DNA of 64,000 nucleotides, from positions 15,928,180-15,992,179 of the forward strand of contig JAJEKV010000018.1 in NCBI GenBank assembly GCA_021234155.1, in the 5' to 3' direction. Shown piece after piece: positions 34,949 to 45,095 of the stretch. Every line of letters starts with the position of its first letter. Positions within the stretch are counted from its first letter, which is position 1. The notes under the pieces are model-generated. The model was given only the letters and a program-made list of their open reading frames with translations. It had not been told where the DNA came from and made no database searches. Position numbers and translations under genes: made by a program. The DNA is from Isoetes taiwanensis. Lineage: Eukaryota; Streptophyta; Lycopodiopsida; Isoetales; Isoetaceae.

Positions 34949-35600
34949 TCATACAATGTACGAGATTTAACCAATTCAACAACTAAATACAATCAAATAC
35001 TCCACCTCAATCTTTAGAAGGGATTAACCACCCAACCGGGTTCAGCTTAGCATCCAAGAAATCGTTATCTTGAAGGCTACTTAACAATCGGGCTTTCTAG
35101 AAGGCTTTTAAACTCTATTGATGTTTCGGCTACAAGGCAGAAGGTACTTCTCAAGATCACAGGCGGGTTTTCTGATCTACAATGGAAGAAACAGTTCGGT
35201 TTTATAGAGAGCGTTAACCTATTTCCAGATTATCCCCTTTTTACTAAAAATATCTGTTTAAAGGGTGGGAAATCACGAATAGCCTAAGATCGGCCGAGAA
35301 TATCAAGGATCCGGCCTTTTCCTGGTCTGAATCGACCTTTATTCCTCAGTTCCGGGAGATCCGAAGTGATCTCGAGCTATTTCTGTGGCAGGGGTCCACG
35401 ACCCGTTATCAGCCACGCCAGTTTTAAATTTAATTATAATGTTCAATGGTCATATAGTCTTAAATGTTTAAATTGCCCATCTTGACCCAATTCACTTAAA
35501 AAGAATGAACTACCTCTAAGGGATATACTAGTGTTCTTAAATCTTATTTCCCGATACAAGTTACTGAACCACTCCCCCAAGCCGGCAGTGAGCCGTAACA
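34949..35600 (-). repeat. 3' LTR of gypsy1
   Basis: The plus strand begins TCATACAATG (TG mutated or misread to TC) and ends GAGCCGTAACA. It is a direct copy of 42491-43133. The polypurine tract CCTCGGGAAGGGAAGGAT reads on the minus strand at 35601-35618, just before the LTR. Confidence 0.93.
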
Positions 35601-35618
35601 ATCCTTCCCTTCCCGAGG

Positions 35619-36007
35619 TTAAACGTCCGCGTTAACCTCGAGGAAAAATTGTCTATCCTTATTCGTCTAAGGATATTTAATTCGATAACCTCAGTTCTTT
35701 TAGAGGTTATGGAATTCTCATTTCAATTCAGTTAGAAATGACCTCAATTCCTTTAGAGGATTTTCGTTCCCTTACCCTCAGTTCCTTTAGAGGATTTTCG
35801 TTCCCTTTTCCGTTAGGGATGACCTCAATTCAGTTAGAGGTCTTAACATCTTTACAATCGTTGGTAAAGGATTTAATAATACTATGCATAGCAATACTTA
35901 CGTATTTAAATAAAGCAATTGCAAATATAATAATATGAAATTCCAAATATAATGTTTGTAGGTCTGTGAACTTTGCCTATTATTCTTGCAAAGTTCTTTC
36001 ATATTCT
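35619..36007 (-). other. gypsy1 3' untranslated region with short repeats
   Basis: Between the polypurine tract and the end of pol lies a 9-bp-arm inverted repeat (CGAGGTTAA...TTAACCTCG, about 35615-35645). Three or more copies of a 'GACCTCAATTCCTTTAGAGG' type unit follow (35690-35850). No coding is seen. Confidence 0.7.
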
Positions 36008-36012
36008 TCCAC

Positions 36013-37627
36013 TGTGACGTTCCAGGGGAATATACGCTATAAATACGTATATTCCTGGAACCGTCACCATACAAGTCTACCTAGGTAGCCTTGTGTGCCT
36101 TAGAAAGTGGCAAGGGGTGCACATCTAAGTTAGTTGTTTAACTTAGATAACCTTAGGATAAGGCCCATTTCCACATGGCCTTATCCTATTGGGCAACTTC
36201 CACACGGCCTCATCTTAGTGGTGCCACATGGCATCCCATGTGGACCCACACCTATATTGGCTCTAACCCTAACCCTAGACCCTTTACCCTGACCTAGCAC
36301 CTGAACTCTCATCTACATGCCCGAAACCCCGTTTCGAGCATCGTTCGTCGTAGCCTAGCCTGGAGCAGCAACCCCTGGAAGGTGTGCATGATCGTTGAGG
36401 GAGCAAGCCTTCGACCCACGTCAAGGAGCATGGAGACGCCAAAGATGGGAGGAAGCGCCTCTGGAGGAGGTAGGTTGAGTAGAGTTCATGTTAGTACATC
36501 TGGGAGTTAGCACCCCAGATGGGTTAGTACTTCGTGTCTAGAGTAGAGCCACCCTAGAACCTTTGTTGAACATCTTGAACCCTAACTGTTAGTTAGATAT
36601 GTATGATTAGGTTAAGATGTTCTTATTATGATTATCATGATATGATGTTATGGGATGTTGGTTGATCATGTTTGCTCCTCTTGTATTGGGAAGGGGGGTA
36701 GAGACCTAGGGCCATATGTAGTATGCTCCTAGTGTAGATCCCTTAGTTCCTATTAGTTGCGGCCTGTGCATAGGAACCCACCTGCTATGGAAGCTATGAT
36801 ATGACTCAAAGACTACACAACGGGCTAGAGGCAAGATGGAGGGAGGATCCCCGCCGAGTGGGGACTAGGGGGATCCCGTAGTGGGCTAGGCTTATGGTGG
36901 GTCACTTAAGTGGGGGCCGAGCATGGGTCCGACACCTCCCCGGGGCGATGGTGTCAGCCTCCTCTCAAGAGTTGCAAGTGTCGGCTTGGCTCTTGTTTTG
37001 GGGTTCACCGGGTGCAGATCGGGTGTCGCCACGATTCTCTAGCCTGTGGAGCCTCTAGACCACGGAAGGGGAGATGCAACCCTTCCTACCTCGGGGACCC
37101 GAGGAGATGCAACCAGAGTAGTCCCGGTGGGTGATGCCATGGGATTGCGTGGGTTAGAGTCATGCCAGAGCTTGATCTAGCCCATCCAAAAAGTATGCAC
37201 AGGGAGGGGCGGATGGAGTGGTCAACCCTAGCCATTGTCTTATGCCAGCCCCGCCATTGTTATGACTCGGTCTACTCTATCTTGAGGCCTATCTAGTCAG
37301 TCGACTACCTCATGTGTCGGAGCCACGGGTAGGAGCTCTCATGTTTTATGGCATGCGATTATGTTCTTTGCATCTATGGATATGTGGTTGAGCTATCCTT
37401 CGAGGTAGTATGTTGTATTGTATTGCTAGTTCTGACGTATTTATCGCTTCCGCTGTTATAGGAGCCCATAGGGGAAGGGCGCGCAAGACACCTTCGTGTC
37501 CCCTCCCCGCACTAAGGACACCTCAGAGTGCGGGGTAGACGAAGGGCATGTGCGGTTGTTGAGCCAGACGGGGGATTTCCTGTCGAGTGTACGGCCGGAC
37601 GCCGTATATTTAGCAGGGAGCGTCACA
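36013..37627 (+). mobile_element. solo LTR of the gypsyB family, TSD TCCAC
   Basis: The 1,615-bp insert starts TGTGACGTTCC and ends GGGAGCGTCACA, with TCCAC on each side (36008-36012 and 37628-37632). Its plus strand matches the minus strand of the LTR at 48820-50421 (for example, 'GGGGCGGATGGAGTGG' and 'GTTGCGGC'), so it is the same family in the opposite direction. No internal region or second LTR is present, as after recombination between two LTRs. At its start, TGACG...AATATACG pairs with the region to 36068 as an imperfect hairpin. Apparent open frames inside it are not genes. Confidence 0.92.
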
Positions 37628-38103
37628 TCCACCAAGGAATTGTATTCTTTTAATTGAGTCTTAGAATACCATACCGCATCGGTGGACGGATGAAATTTAA
37701 ATTTCACGAGATACCTTCGATAAGAGGAACTTCTAGTCTTCTTATCCTGATGTGTCAATATTTTCTCCGGTTCCAGTACCTCTTCATCATCTTTAATGTT
37801 GGGAGGTTCTGATTGCTCCATTCTCTGCAAAATCTCAGGAGAAATTTCACTTCCCTTATAGGGTTTCAGAATTCCCACATTAAAAACTGGGTGCAAGTTA
37901 GTCCATTTCCCATATAAATGTAAACGATAAGCATTCTCACCGACTTTGTCGTCAATTTGGAATGGACCATAATACCTAGGGGCCAGTTTTACATACCGAT
38001 TACCCATCTTCCGTAGACGCTTCTTTGGAAGATGAATCCAAACCCATTGATCTTTTTTGTAAACAACCCTTTTTCGTTTCTTTGCAAGTTTGGAAGCCAT
38101 CAA
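37628..38103 (-). pseudogene. gypsy1 integrase C-terminus and chromodomain, cut by solo LTR
   Basis: The frame reads KLAKKRKRVVYKKDQWVW, then VKLAPRYYGPFQIDDKVGEN, the GPY/F block of gypsy integrases. NLHPVFNVGILKPYKG follows. The last part, EPEKILTHQDKKTR and RRYLVKFKFHPSTDAVW, is a chromodomain of the chromovirus type, which guides insertion to marked chromatin. The solo LTR at 37627 interrupts the last few codons and adds about 57 foreign residues (down to 37456). On the far side of the insert the minus strand continues in frame for about ten codons to a double stop. A stop between 38103 and 38122 separates this frame from the upstream one. Confidence 0.9.
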
Positions 38104-38121
38104 TTCCTGACTTTTCTGGAT

Positions 38122-39489
38122 TCACGCCTTTACCTCTCGCAAGATATCTGCAAAGTCTGTAGTGGCTTCATCGGAAGCAGGTACTTCTCCACCTAGTTTC
38201 GCAATTGGAGAATCCAAAGAATATCTATATACTACTTCAAAAGGAGTTCTTTGGGTAACTGAGTGCACCGTGTTATTATAGGCAAACTCCAATAGATAAA
38301 GATATTCTTCCCACTGGCCTTTCCTTTCAGCAACATAAGATCTCAGCATATCTTCAATAACTCGATTAACAACCTCAGGCTCAGACTGACCATCCGTTTG
38401 GGGATGATATGCAGTGGAAAACCTTAAAGTCATGCCTAAGTTTTTCATAAGTCCACCCCAAAATTTGCTACAGAATAGGGGATCCCTATCTGTTATGATT
38501 GCATCTGGCATCCCGTGGACCTTAAATATTTCCTTTAAGAAAATCTTGCTTGCTTGCGGAGCAGTCATGCTAGATTTGCAAGGAATAAAATGAGCCTGTT
38601 TAGACAACCTGTCTACTACTGTCCAAATTTGATCATTCTTGTGAACAGTCTTTGGTAACCCTTGAATAAAATCCATGGTGATTTGCTTCCATGGTTTTTC
38701 TGGAATAGGTAAAGGCTGTACTAATCTGGCAGGCTTACCAGTAGAAGCTTTTGTTTGTTGACAAATAAGACATGCTTCGACATATTTTCTCACATCTCTT
38801 TCAAGCTTTGGCCAAAAGAAACGTCGTTTAACGGTTGCCAAAGTAGCCTGAAATCCTCGATGACCAGAGTATGGAGGTTCATGACATTCCTGTATAACTT
38901 TCAACCTGTATGCTTGTGTAATACAAGTATGATTTCGATAGAATAATAATCCATTACGGATTCTATACTCTGCCAAAGAATCTCTTCCATCCTTTTGTAC
39001 CTGTGCGTATGGAGTAACAAAGGAGGGGTCGTTCACATATTCTTCTTTCATAGGTTCCAAATCAACAAATTCTGCTACAGATATAGCTTGAATACTTATC
39101 CGTCTTAATGCATCTGCAACCTGGTTCTCCTTCCCAGGCTTATATTCAAGCTGCATCCCTTCAAAATCCTTTATAGTGTCAATGAGCTTTAATTGCCGCG
39201 CATTGATAATATCCTGCGTTTGTATATGTTTCAAACTTTGCTGATCAAAGCGAGCTACAAACTTAGATCCCATAAGATAATGCCTCCACTTCTTAAGTGC
39301 ATGAACTAAGGCAATCAATTTCTTTTCATAAGTGCTATACTTTTGCTCTAATGGTTTGAGCATTCGGCTGACATAAGCTAATGGATGTCCATCTTGCATT
39401 AATACTGCACCAATAGCATTTCCACTTGCATCCGAACAAACTGTAAAAGGCTTATTCCAATCAGGTAGCACTAATACCGGGTTCGCCAA
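38122..39489 (-). CDS. gypsy1 RNase H and integrase
   Basis: This 455-residue open frame is intact. RNase H comes first: FTVCSDASGNAIGAVLMQDG near residues 16-35 and KYSTYEKKLIALVHALKKW. Next is the H2C2 zinc finger (HEPPYSGHRGFQATL...CLICQQTKA, about 203-247). The integrase core has ITMDFIQGLPK (first Asp), AIITDRDPLFCSKFW (second Asp) and YHPQTDGQSEPEVVNR (Glu), so the catalytic triad is present. RNase H removes RNA from the hybrid; integrase inserts the cDNA. It is the C-terminal half of a single pol polyprotein and overlaps the reverse transcriptase frame by about 19 bases in another frame, which implies one frameshift at 39471-39489. Confidence 0.95.
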   Translation of the reverse strand: MANPVLVLPDWNKPFTVCSDASGNAIGAVLMQDGHPLAYVSRMLKPLEQKYSTYEKKLIALVHALKKWRHYLMGSKFVARFDQQSLKHIQTQDIINARQLKLIDTIKDFEGMQLEYKPGKENQVADALRRISIQAISVAEFVDLEPMKEEYVNDPSFVTPYAQVQKDGRDSLAEYRIRNGLLFYRNHTCITQAYRLKVIQECHEPPYSGHRGFQATLATVKRRFFWPKLERDVRKYVEACLICQQTKASTGKPARLVQPLPIPEKPWKQITMDFIQGLPKTVHKNDQIWTVVDRLSKQAHFIPCKSSMTAPQASKIFLKEIFKVHGMPDAIITDRDPLFCSKFWGGLMKNLGMTLRFSTAYHPQTDGQSEPEVVNRVIEDMLRSYVAERKGQWEEYLYLLEFAYNNTVHSVTQRTPFEVVYRYSLDSPIAKLGGEVPASDEATTDFADILREVKA

Positions 39490-40064
39490 GCCATGTTCTC
39501 TTTTCGAATTCGGAAAGCTTCCTCGACTTCAGGATTCCAAATAAAGGGGGTATCTTTCTTTAAAAAACTGCTAAGTGGAAGGGTTATTTTTGCAAAATCC
39601 TTCACAAATCTTCGATAGTAACTGCACAACTGCACAAAAGATCGTAAGTCCTTGAGGTTTTCAGGCCGTGGCCAATCAATAATAACCCTAATCTTTTCGG
39701 GATCCATCCGTATGCCTTCTTTGGATATGATATGACCTAAATATCCAACTTCTTGCATAAAGAACCTGCTTTTGGACTGATTAACAAACAACTTATTTTG
39801 CCTCAAAAGGTCAAAAACCTGTTGAAGGTGTTGCTTATGCTCCTCAATAGTTCTACTATATATAAGTATATCGTCAAAGAAGACTACAACACTTTTCCTA
39901 AGGCGGGTGCTAGAACTCTCCCCATAAGGCACGAGAAAGTTCTTGGGAGCATTGGTCGGACCAAAAGGCATTACACGAAACTCATAATGACCAAAAGTTG
40001 TTATGAATGCCGTTTTACCAATGTCTTCTTCCTTTATTCGGATTTGATGATATCCTGATTTCAA
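39471..40064 (-). pseudogene. gypsy1 reverse transcriptase, main part
   Basis: The frame starts inside the enzyme at MKSGYHQIRIKEEDIGKTAF and has HYEFRVMPFGPTNAP. The catalytic pair sits in [13 protein letters not shown], where Ty3/gypsy has F/YxDD. GYLGHIISKEGIRMDPEKI and SFVQLCSYYRRFVKDFAKI, the connection region, follow. The apparent start Met is internal: the true domain begins upstream at about 40290 in shifted frames. A lesion in PTNAPKNFLVPYGESSS (normally APATFQ..MN) looks like a local frame slip. Confidence 0.92.
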
Positions 40065-40595
40065 ATCAATTTTGCTAAATATGCAAGCACCTCGTAATTC
40101 ATCAAATAGGTCATCCGCTTTCTGGGCCTTTGGAATTTATCCTTAATAGTCAACTTATTAAGAGCTCTATAATCCACACACATTCTATATCCCTTATCTT
40201 TCTTTTTGATAAGAATAACAGGTCGCCAAAGGGGAACGACTTGGCGTATTAGGCTGTCGTTCTAACATCTCTGCTATCTGTTTCTCAAGCTCTAATTTCT
40301 CAAAATGGCTGACTCTATAAGGCGCCATGTTTGGAGGTTTAGCGTTTTCTTGCAACTCCTCTGGGCGATGAGGAGGTAGATCTAAAGTTTCCTCATATTT
40401 GAAGAGATCGTCGAATTGTCTCAGAAAACTGTACAACTCGGGAGGCACCTGTGATGGAGGGTCAGAGTTTCTCAAGTAAATAAAGTATGATTCAGCTTCG
40501 CCCTGTATTAACTTCTTAGTTTCAGAGTATGTCAGTAGGGGTTCAGCTTGAGATGTGGAATCTGTACACAACTTCAAAGGTTGCCCTTCAACCAT
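40065..40595 (-). pseudogene. gypsy1 protease-reverse transcriptase linker and RT N-terminus
   Basis: The frame 40194-40595 has ELYSFLRQFDDLFKYEETLD and LPPHRPEELQENAKPPNMAP then YRVSHFEKLELEKQIAEML. This is the conserved run leading into gypsy reverse transcriptase (LL..F.DLF..P..LPP.R...H.I....PPN..PYR.S..E..E..KQ). The following CRPVILIKKKD-type and YRALNKLTIKDK-type blocks are in other frames (40065-40260), so one or two shifts lie here. Confidence 0.88.
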
Positions 40596-40634
40596 TATAG
40601 TTCTTGTCTTTTTCCACAGAATTAGGTTCGGGCG

Positions 40635-40919
40635 TCATCTTTGTTCTCGCCATCCAATTCCCAATATCACATCCATAGTTCCTAGAGAGGCCATAATCAA
40701 AACTCTTTCTTTAAAATACTGCCCTATTTGGATGGGAGCTACCACATATTTATCACACTGGTTCCTAGGACCTTTCAAACCCTGCACCACTGTGATTTTT
40801 GTTTGCAAATCACAGATAGATAATCCTAATTTGTACACCAAGTCTTGCAAGATAAAATCATGTGTTGAACCATCATCAAGTAAAACAGTCACATCTTGAC
40901 CTTTTACTGAACCTTTCAT
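40635..40919 (-). pseudogene. gypsy1 retroviral-type aspartic protease
   Basis: The 94-residue frame has VTVLLDDGSTHDFILQDLVY, the retropepsin active-site block (usually DSG or DTG; here DDG). A later VILGIGWRE matches the conserved 'DVILGMPWL' end. It would cleave the Gag-Pol chain. The second Asp in place of Ser/Thr is unusual, and could be real or a reading error. The region 40920-41400 on the same strand is degraded gag-protease linker. Confidence 0.85.
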
Positions 40920-41399
40920 TTTAAACAGCCATGCTTCTGAATATTATATGTATAGCCGCAGTTTTCTCCTGGATATGATCTTACTCCCCCACCTTATAGA
41001 CATACGTCCTTTCGGTGTGTCCTCACCCATCCGGGTCGGGACACCTGAGCGAGGAGCCATCCACGTTAGTAGTACACCATGCCTCTGAACGCGCCCTCGC
41101 GAGGATCAGAGTGGAATGGACAGAGAATGGTGCGACAGGTGTCTCTCCCGTTTTAGTCCCATGCTTCTGAAGACCCTGTATCGTCTTCTGACAAATTCTT
41201 TAGGTATGCAATTTGCAGTCTCCCTTTTTCCTGCTCAATGGCTGCAAGCTTTCCTTTATTTCTTTCCTCTCCTTCCACGGAAGTTTGGTCTATCTTCCAC
41301 ATGGTGAGATTGAGCAACTTGCCTTTCCTTAAGGCCGGCTCTTTAAAAGCTGCACTTTCTTTGTATTTTTATCTGCGGGCTGTATTCTTGAGGCGGTTG

Positions 41400-42303
41400 G
41401 ATTGATAATGTGGACCCCCACAATTATAACATCCGTCTTTGGCCCTTTACTTTCTCTGTTCTGTTTGGATTTACGTCCGTTATTAGAGCATTTTCCATTT
41501 CTCCGTTAAACCTGGTCTTCACGCTCTTCCGGCCCCTTTTATTTTTCTTATCTCTTCTATTTTCAATTTTTTCTCGGGTCTTTTACGTTTTCACGAGAAG
41601 GCTCCTTCCCATATAACCAACTTACGAGCCTTGGGGTTCAACTTTCGCTTCTGCGGCTCCGCTTTCTTAATTGCATCTTCCATCTTTGACCGGTTCAATA
41701 AGATCTAACTTTCTGCAAATATATCCTCCCTCAACCCATTCACGAACTTCCTTAAGAGTTCATGCTCACTCAAGTTCCTAACTTGTGAACCTAGATGACT
41801 AAATTTCATGTAGTATTCTGGACACTTGTTTCACCATCATCCTGTTTAATAAGGTCCCATTCTTTTTTGCAATATCCCTGTAATAGTTTGCGGTGGGTAA
41901 TGGGCTTCAAATGCACTACTTAAAAACTGCCCATGAATTAACTTCCGGGCTGCATCAATCATGCGACCTTGCCACCAAACTTGAGCTTGCTCATCTAAAT
42001 ATGTGTCCATGGCTTGCGGTTTCTCTTGCTTTCGCGTTAACTCTCTCAAAGAACTTTTCCCATATCCCGGGGAAGCTTATTACTTGCATTGGCTTAACGG
42101 ATGCTCCGCCCAATGAAAGTATGGCGGATCAACTTTTTCCAACCATTTAGGAGCCTTTTCCTTTTTAGTTGGAGTATTAGTTTCAGCAGTCATCAGACTC
42201 TGGGTTGGCGGTCTCTGGCGGTGGATTTTCGGGTGGTGGTGGATGAGCAGTTGGAGGATCTCTAGGTAATGGAGGTGGCTGGGCATTCTTTGGGAAGGAA
42301 GCC
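41400..42303 (-). pseudogene. gypsy1 gag, several frames
   Basis: The start is the Met at about 42303 (MASFPKNAQPPPLP), a Pro-rich N-terminus. LEKVDPPYFHWAEHPLSQ (about 42085-42140) and MDTYLDEQAQVWWQGRMIDA, AARKLIHGQFLSSAFEAHYP (41890-42010) follow. The latter matches the gag domain of chromoviruses (A..YL...A..WW). A CCHC knuckle start, DGCYNCGGPHYQSN, lies near 41405-41440. At least four frame changes break it. Gag builds the particle and binds RNA. The gag part looks worse than pol, perhaps because of local sequence errors. Confidence 0.85.
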
Positions 42304-42469
42304 ATAGAGTAGAAACAATCTGCTCTAATTTGTACCGATAATCTTACGGGGATGTAGGTGTGGCGGCTATCCGAGTAGCAATAAAATCTGCAGTTCTTAA
42401 GGCCTATTGGTATTGTTCTTCAGGGATATTGTAACGGTGTGTCATCGTCACAGTCACAGGTTCAAGAGC

Positions 42470-42490
42470 GGACTGGCTCTGATACCAAAT
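42470..42490 (-). promoter_or_regulatory. primer-binding site of gypsy1
   Basis: The minus strand reads TTTGGTATCAGAGCCAGTCC directly after the LTR end at 42491. It matches the initiator tRNA-Met site TGGTATCAGAGC exactly. Confidence 0.92.
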
Positions 42491-43133
42491 TGATACAATG
42501 TAGGAGATTTAACCAATTCAACAACTAAATACAATCAAATACTCCACCTCAATCTTTAGAAGGGATTAACCACCCAACCGGGTTCAGAAGCAACATCCAA
42601 GAAATCGTTATCTTGAAGGCTACTTAACAATCGGGCTTTCTAGAAGGCTTTTAAACTCTATTGATGTTTTGGGCTACAAGGCGAAGGTACTTCTCAAGAT
42701 CACAGGCGGGTTTTCGATCTACAATGGAAAGCGATTCGGTTTTATAGAGAGCGTTAACCTATTTCAGTTATCCCCTTTTTACTAAAAATATCCGTTTAAA
42801 AGGGTGGGAAATCACGAATAGCCTAAGATCGGTAGAGAATATCAAGGATCCGGCCTTTTCTGGTCTGAATCGACCTTTATTCCTCGTTCCCCTTGATCCG
42901 AAGTGATCTCGAGCTATTTACGTGGCGGGGTCCACCGTTATCGACCACGCCCAGTTTTAAATTTAATTATAATGTTCAATGGTCATATAGTCTTAAATGT
43001 TTAAATTGCCCACCTTGACCCAAGTCACTTAAAAAGAATGAACTACCTCTAAGGGATATACTAGTGTTCTTAAATCTTATTTCCCGATACAAGTTACTGA
43101 ACCACTCCCCCAAGCCGGCAGTGAGCCGTAACA
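42491..43133 (-). repeat. 5' LTR of gypsy1
   Basis: The plus strand begins TGATACAATG and ends GAGCCGTAACA, so the LTR starts TGTTACGG and ends CATTGTATCA on the coding strand. It is a direct copy of 34949-35600. Many differences are CTG or CAG in one copy against CG or CCG in the other. Confidence 0.95.
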
Positions 43134-43201
43134 TCTTCTTTCATATTTGTTTGTTCCAATATGTTGCCTATCAAATTCTTGAACTGCATAGCCCTTCGAC
43201 T

Positions 43202-44326
43202 AGATTCCCAAACATTCATTAAGATTCTCTTAAAATTCCCCTACATTCCAAAAGAATAAACCAAGATTCCTTTAAATTCACCAAGATTCTATGAAGATTC
43301 TCTTAGATTCTTCTAGATTCCACAAAGATTCTCCTAGATTCTTAAGATTCTAAGGAGATTCCCCTAGATTTATTAGGATTCTGTTAGATTTTCTAGGTCT
43401 ATTTAAATTTGCATAGATTGTTAAAGATTTTTATGACAATTCCCTTAGATTCTCCTGGAATTCCAAAGATTTTCTTGAGATTCTCTTAAGATACCCCTAG
43501 AATCCCAGAGATTATCCCATTATTCCTCTAGGTTCCCCAAGATTCTATGTAGATTCTCTAAGATTCTCCAAGATTCTATGAAGTTTCTCTAAGATTCCAT
43601 CAAGATTCTCCTAGATTCTCAAAGACTTTAGGAAGATTTCCCACTAGATTTTTATAGATTCTCTTGAGATTCACTTAGATTCTCCTAGATTCCCTTAGAT
43701 TCTCTTAGATTTCTTAAGATTCTATAAAGATTCCTCAAGATTCTTAAGATTCTACAGAGATTCCCCTAGATTTTATTAAGATTCCCCTAGATTTTCCATC
43801 TAGATTCCCATAGATTCTTAAAGATTTAAAGAAGATTTCTTTAGATTCTCCTAGATTCCCAAAGATTCTTTTGAGATTCCTAAATATTCTCTAAAGATTC
43901 CCCTAGATTCTAAAAGAATACCCCAAGATTCCTCTAGATTCTCTAAGATACTTGAAGATTCTCCTAGATTCTTCTAGATCTCCAAGATTCCATCAAGATT
44001 ACTCTAAATTCTTAAAGATTTTAGGAAGATTCCCCTAGATTTCCAAAGAATCCCTTGAGATTACTATAGATTCTCTTGAGATTCCACTAGTTCTCATAGA
44101 TTCTATGAAGATTCTCCTAGAATCCCCACACCAAGATTCCTTTAGGTTCTCAAAGATTTTATCAAGATTCCCTTACATTCTCAAAAATTCTCTTTTGAGA
44201 TTCTCATAGATTCTCTAAGATTCTCATGATATTCCTCTGGCTTTTCTAAGACTCCTAGAAAGATTCTCTTAGATTCCCTCAACTTACCATAGATTTTTTA
44301 AACTCGAAGATTTCAAGAAGATTCTT
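43202..44326. repeat. second AGATTC minisatellite, 10-11 bp step
   Basis: About 105 units of the same AGATTCYYYT / AGATTCTNNA type as at 18265 run for 1.1 kb. The short stretch 43139-43201 is the right flank of gypsy1. No Helitron sequence is seen at its end. Confidence 0.9.
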
Positions 44327-44849
44327 AGCATTCGATCACATTGGCTCCAGCTGTGACAAAATAGTGTCAAAGCACCACTCATTGAAAAGTTCTTGACGAG
44401 AGGAATCCAATGGCATGGGTCCCACCTTGATCTGACAGCCCACTGCAAGATAAAGTCATTTGAAGATGAGACAAACAACGGAAGCTTCCTAGAAACCTTC
44501 ATAATAAATGCAATATCACTTCACCCCTCCATATTAATTGTGCAATTTCTTTGCACCTTCTGTGAGCTTAAATCAATGGCTAAGATTTAACTACCCCCTA
44601 TCTGATAGTCTAGGGATGTGGTGCATGCCCCCACGCATTCCCATGCATGCCCCCATAAAATCTGATGGCCATAATTGTGCCACCTCAAAATTCGGAGGGC
44701 TAGGATTGATGTCTCTATACCAAAAAATGATGCCCCCCATCCGATATCCTAATATATATGTAATTACTAGTGGTGGCTTCGGAAATGTTCTTTTATATAT
44801 CAGCCGCCACATCTCAGCCGTTCGTTTGCTCCCTCGCAGTCTTGGCCAG
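44327..44849. other. unassigned stretch after the minisatellite
   Basis: Both strands have short open frames without a known domain (for example, 44284-44502 minus). At 44600-44770 is a block with CATGCCCCCACGCATTCCC and a TTACTAGT end that superficially recalls a Helitron terminus, but no hairpin is present. Confidence 0.4.
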
Positions 44850-44955
44850 TTCTAGAAGTTTCTTGGCGGCCCATCTGGTGGCTTCCAGAATATCGTGGAA
44901 TGTTCTAAAAACTCTAGAACATGGTAGAAAATTGTAGAACATTCTTGAATGCTCT
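44850..44955. promoter_or_regulatory. cluster of heat-shock elements
   Basis: TTC-TA-GAA-GT-TTC (44850-44862) and GAA-CA-TTC-TT-GAA (44937-44949) are perfect three-unit heat-shock-factor sites. Between them are TTC-CA-GAA (44883-44890), GAA-TG-TTC (44898-44905) and TC-TA-GAA (44113-type spacing at 44913-44918). Trimeric heat-shock factors bind such alternating units. What they would control is unclear. Three TTATATACTC boxes follow downstream on the plus strand. Confidence 0.6.
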
Positions 44956-45095
44956 CATATATATGATATCAAATGGTGGAATTGTTTTGGAATTCTCTAT
45001 GCTTCTTTAGCGCGCCCATTCTGACTATGCATGCCATGGCTATGATATACAGGTCCAGTTATGACGCTGACCCTCTCATGTGCATCTAGCTTCCC

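Larger units (their letters stand above)
34949..43133 (-). mobile_element. Ty3/gypsy chromovirus gypsy1, near complete, TSD TCTTC
   Basis: Two LTRs of about 650 bp (34949-35600 and 42491-43133) lie in direct orientation. TCTTC flanks both outer edges (34944-34948 and 43134-43138). Next to the right LTR is a primer-binding site matching initiator tRNA-Met; next to the left LTR is a polypurine tract. Between them, on the minus strand, are gag, protease, reverse transcriptase, RNase H, integrase and a chromodomain. A solo LTR of another family interrupts it at 36013-37627. Without that insert the element is about 6.6 kb. The LTR differences fall mostly at CAG/CTG sites, so the insertion is probably young. 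Confidence 0.95.

Noticed and set aside
36240-36275. CTAACCCTAACCCTAG, telomere-like
   Set aside because: Only two units, of the CCCTAA rather than the plant CCCTAAA type, and inside an LTR.
44595-44770. Possible second Helitron end (TTACTAGT)
   Set aside because: No stem-loop lies 6-12 bases upstream of CTAG.
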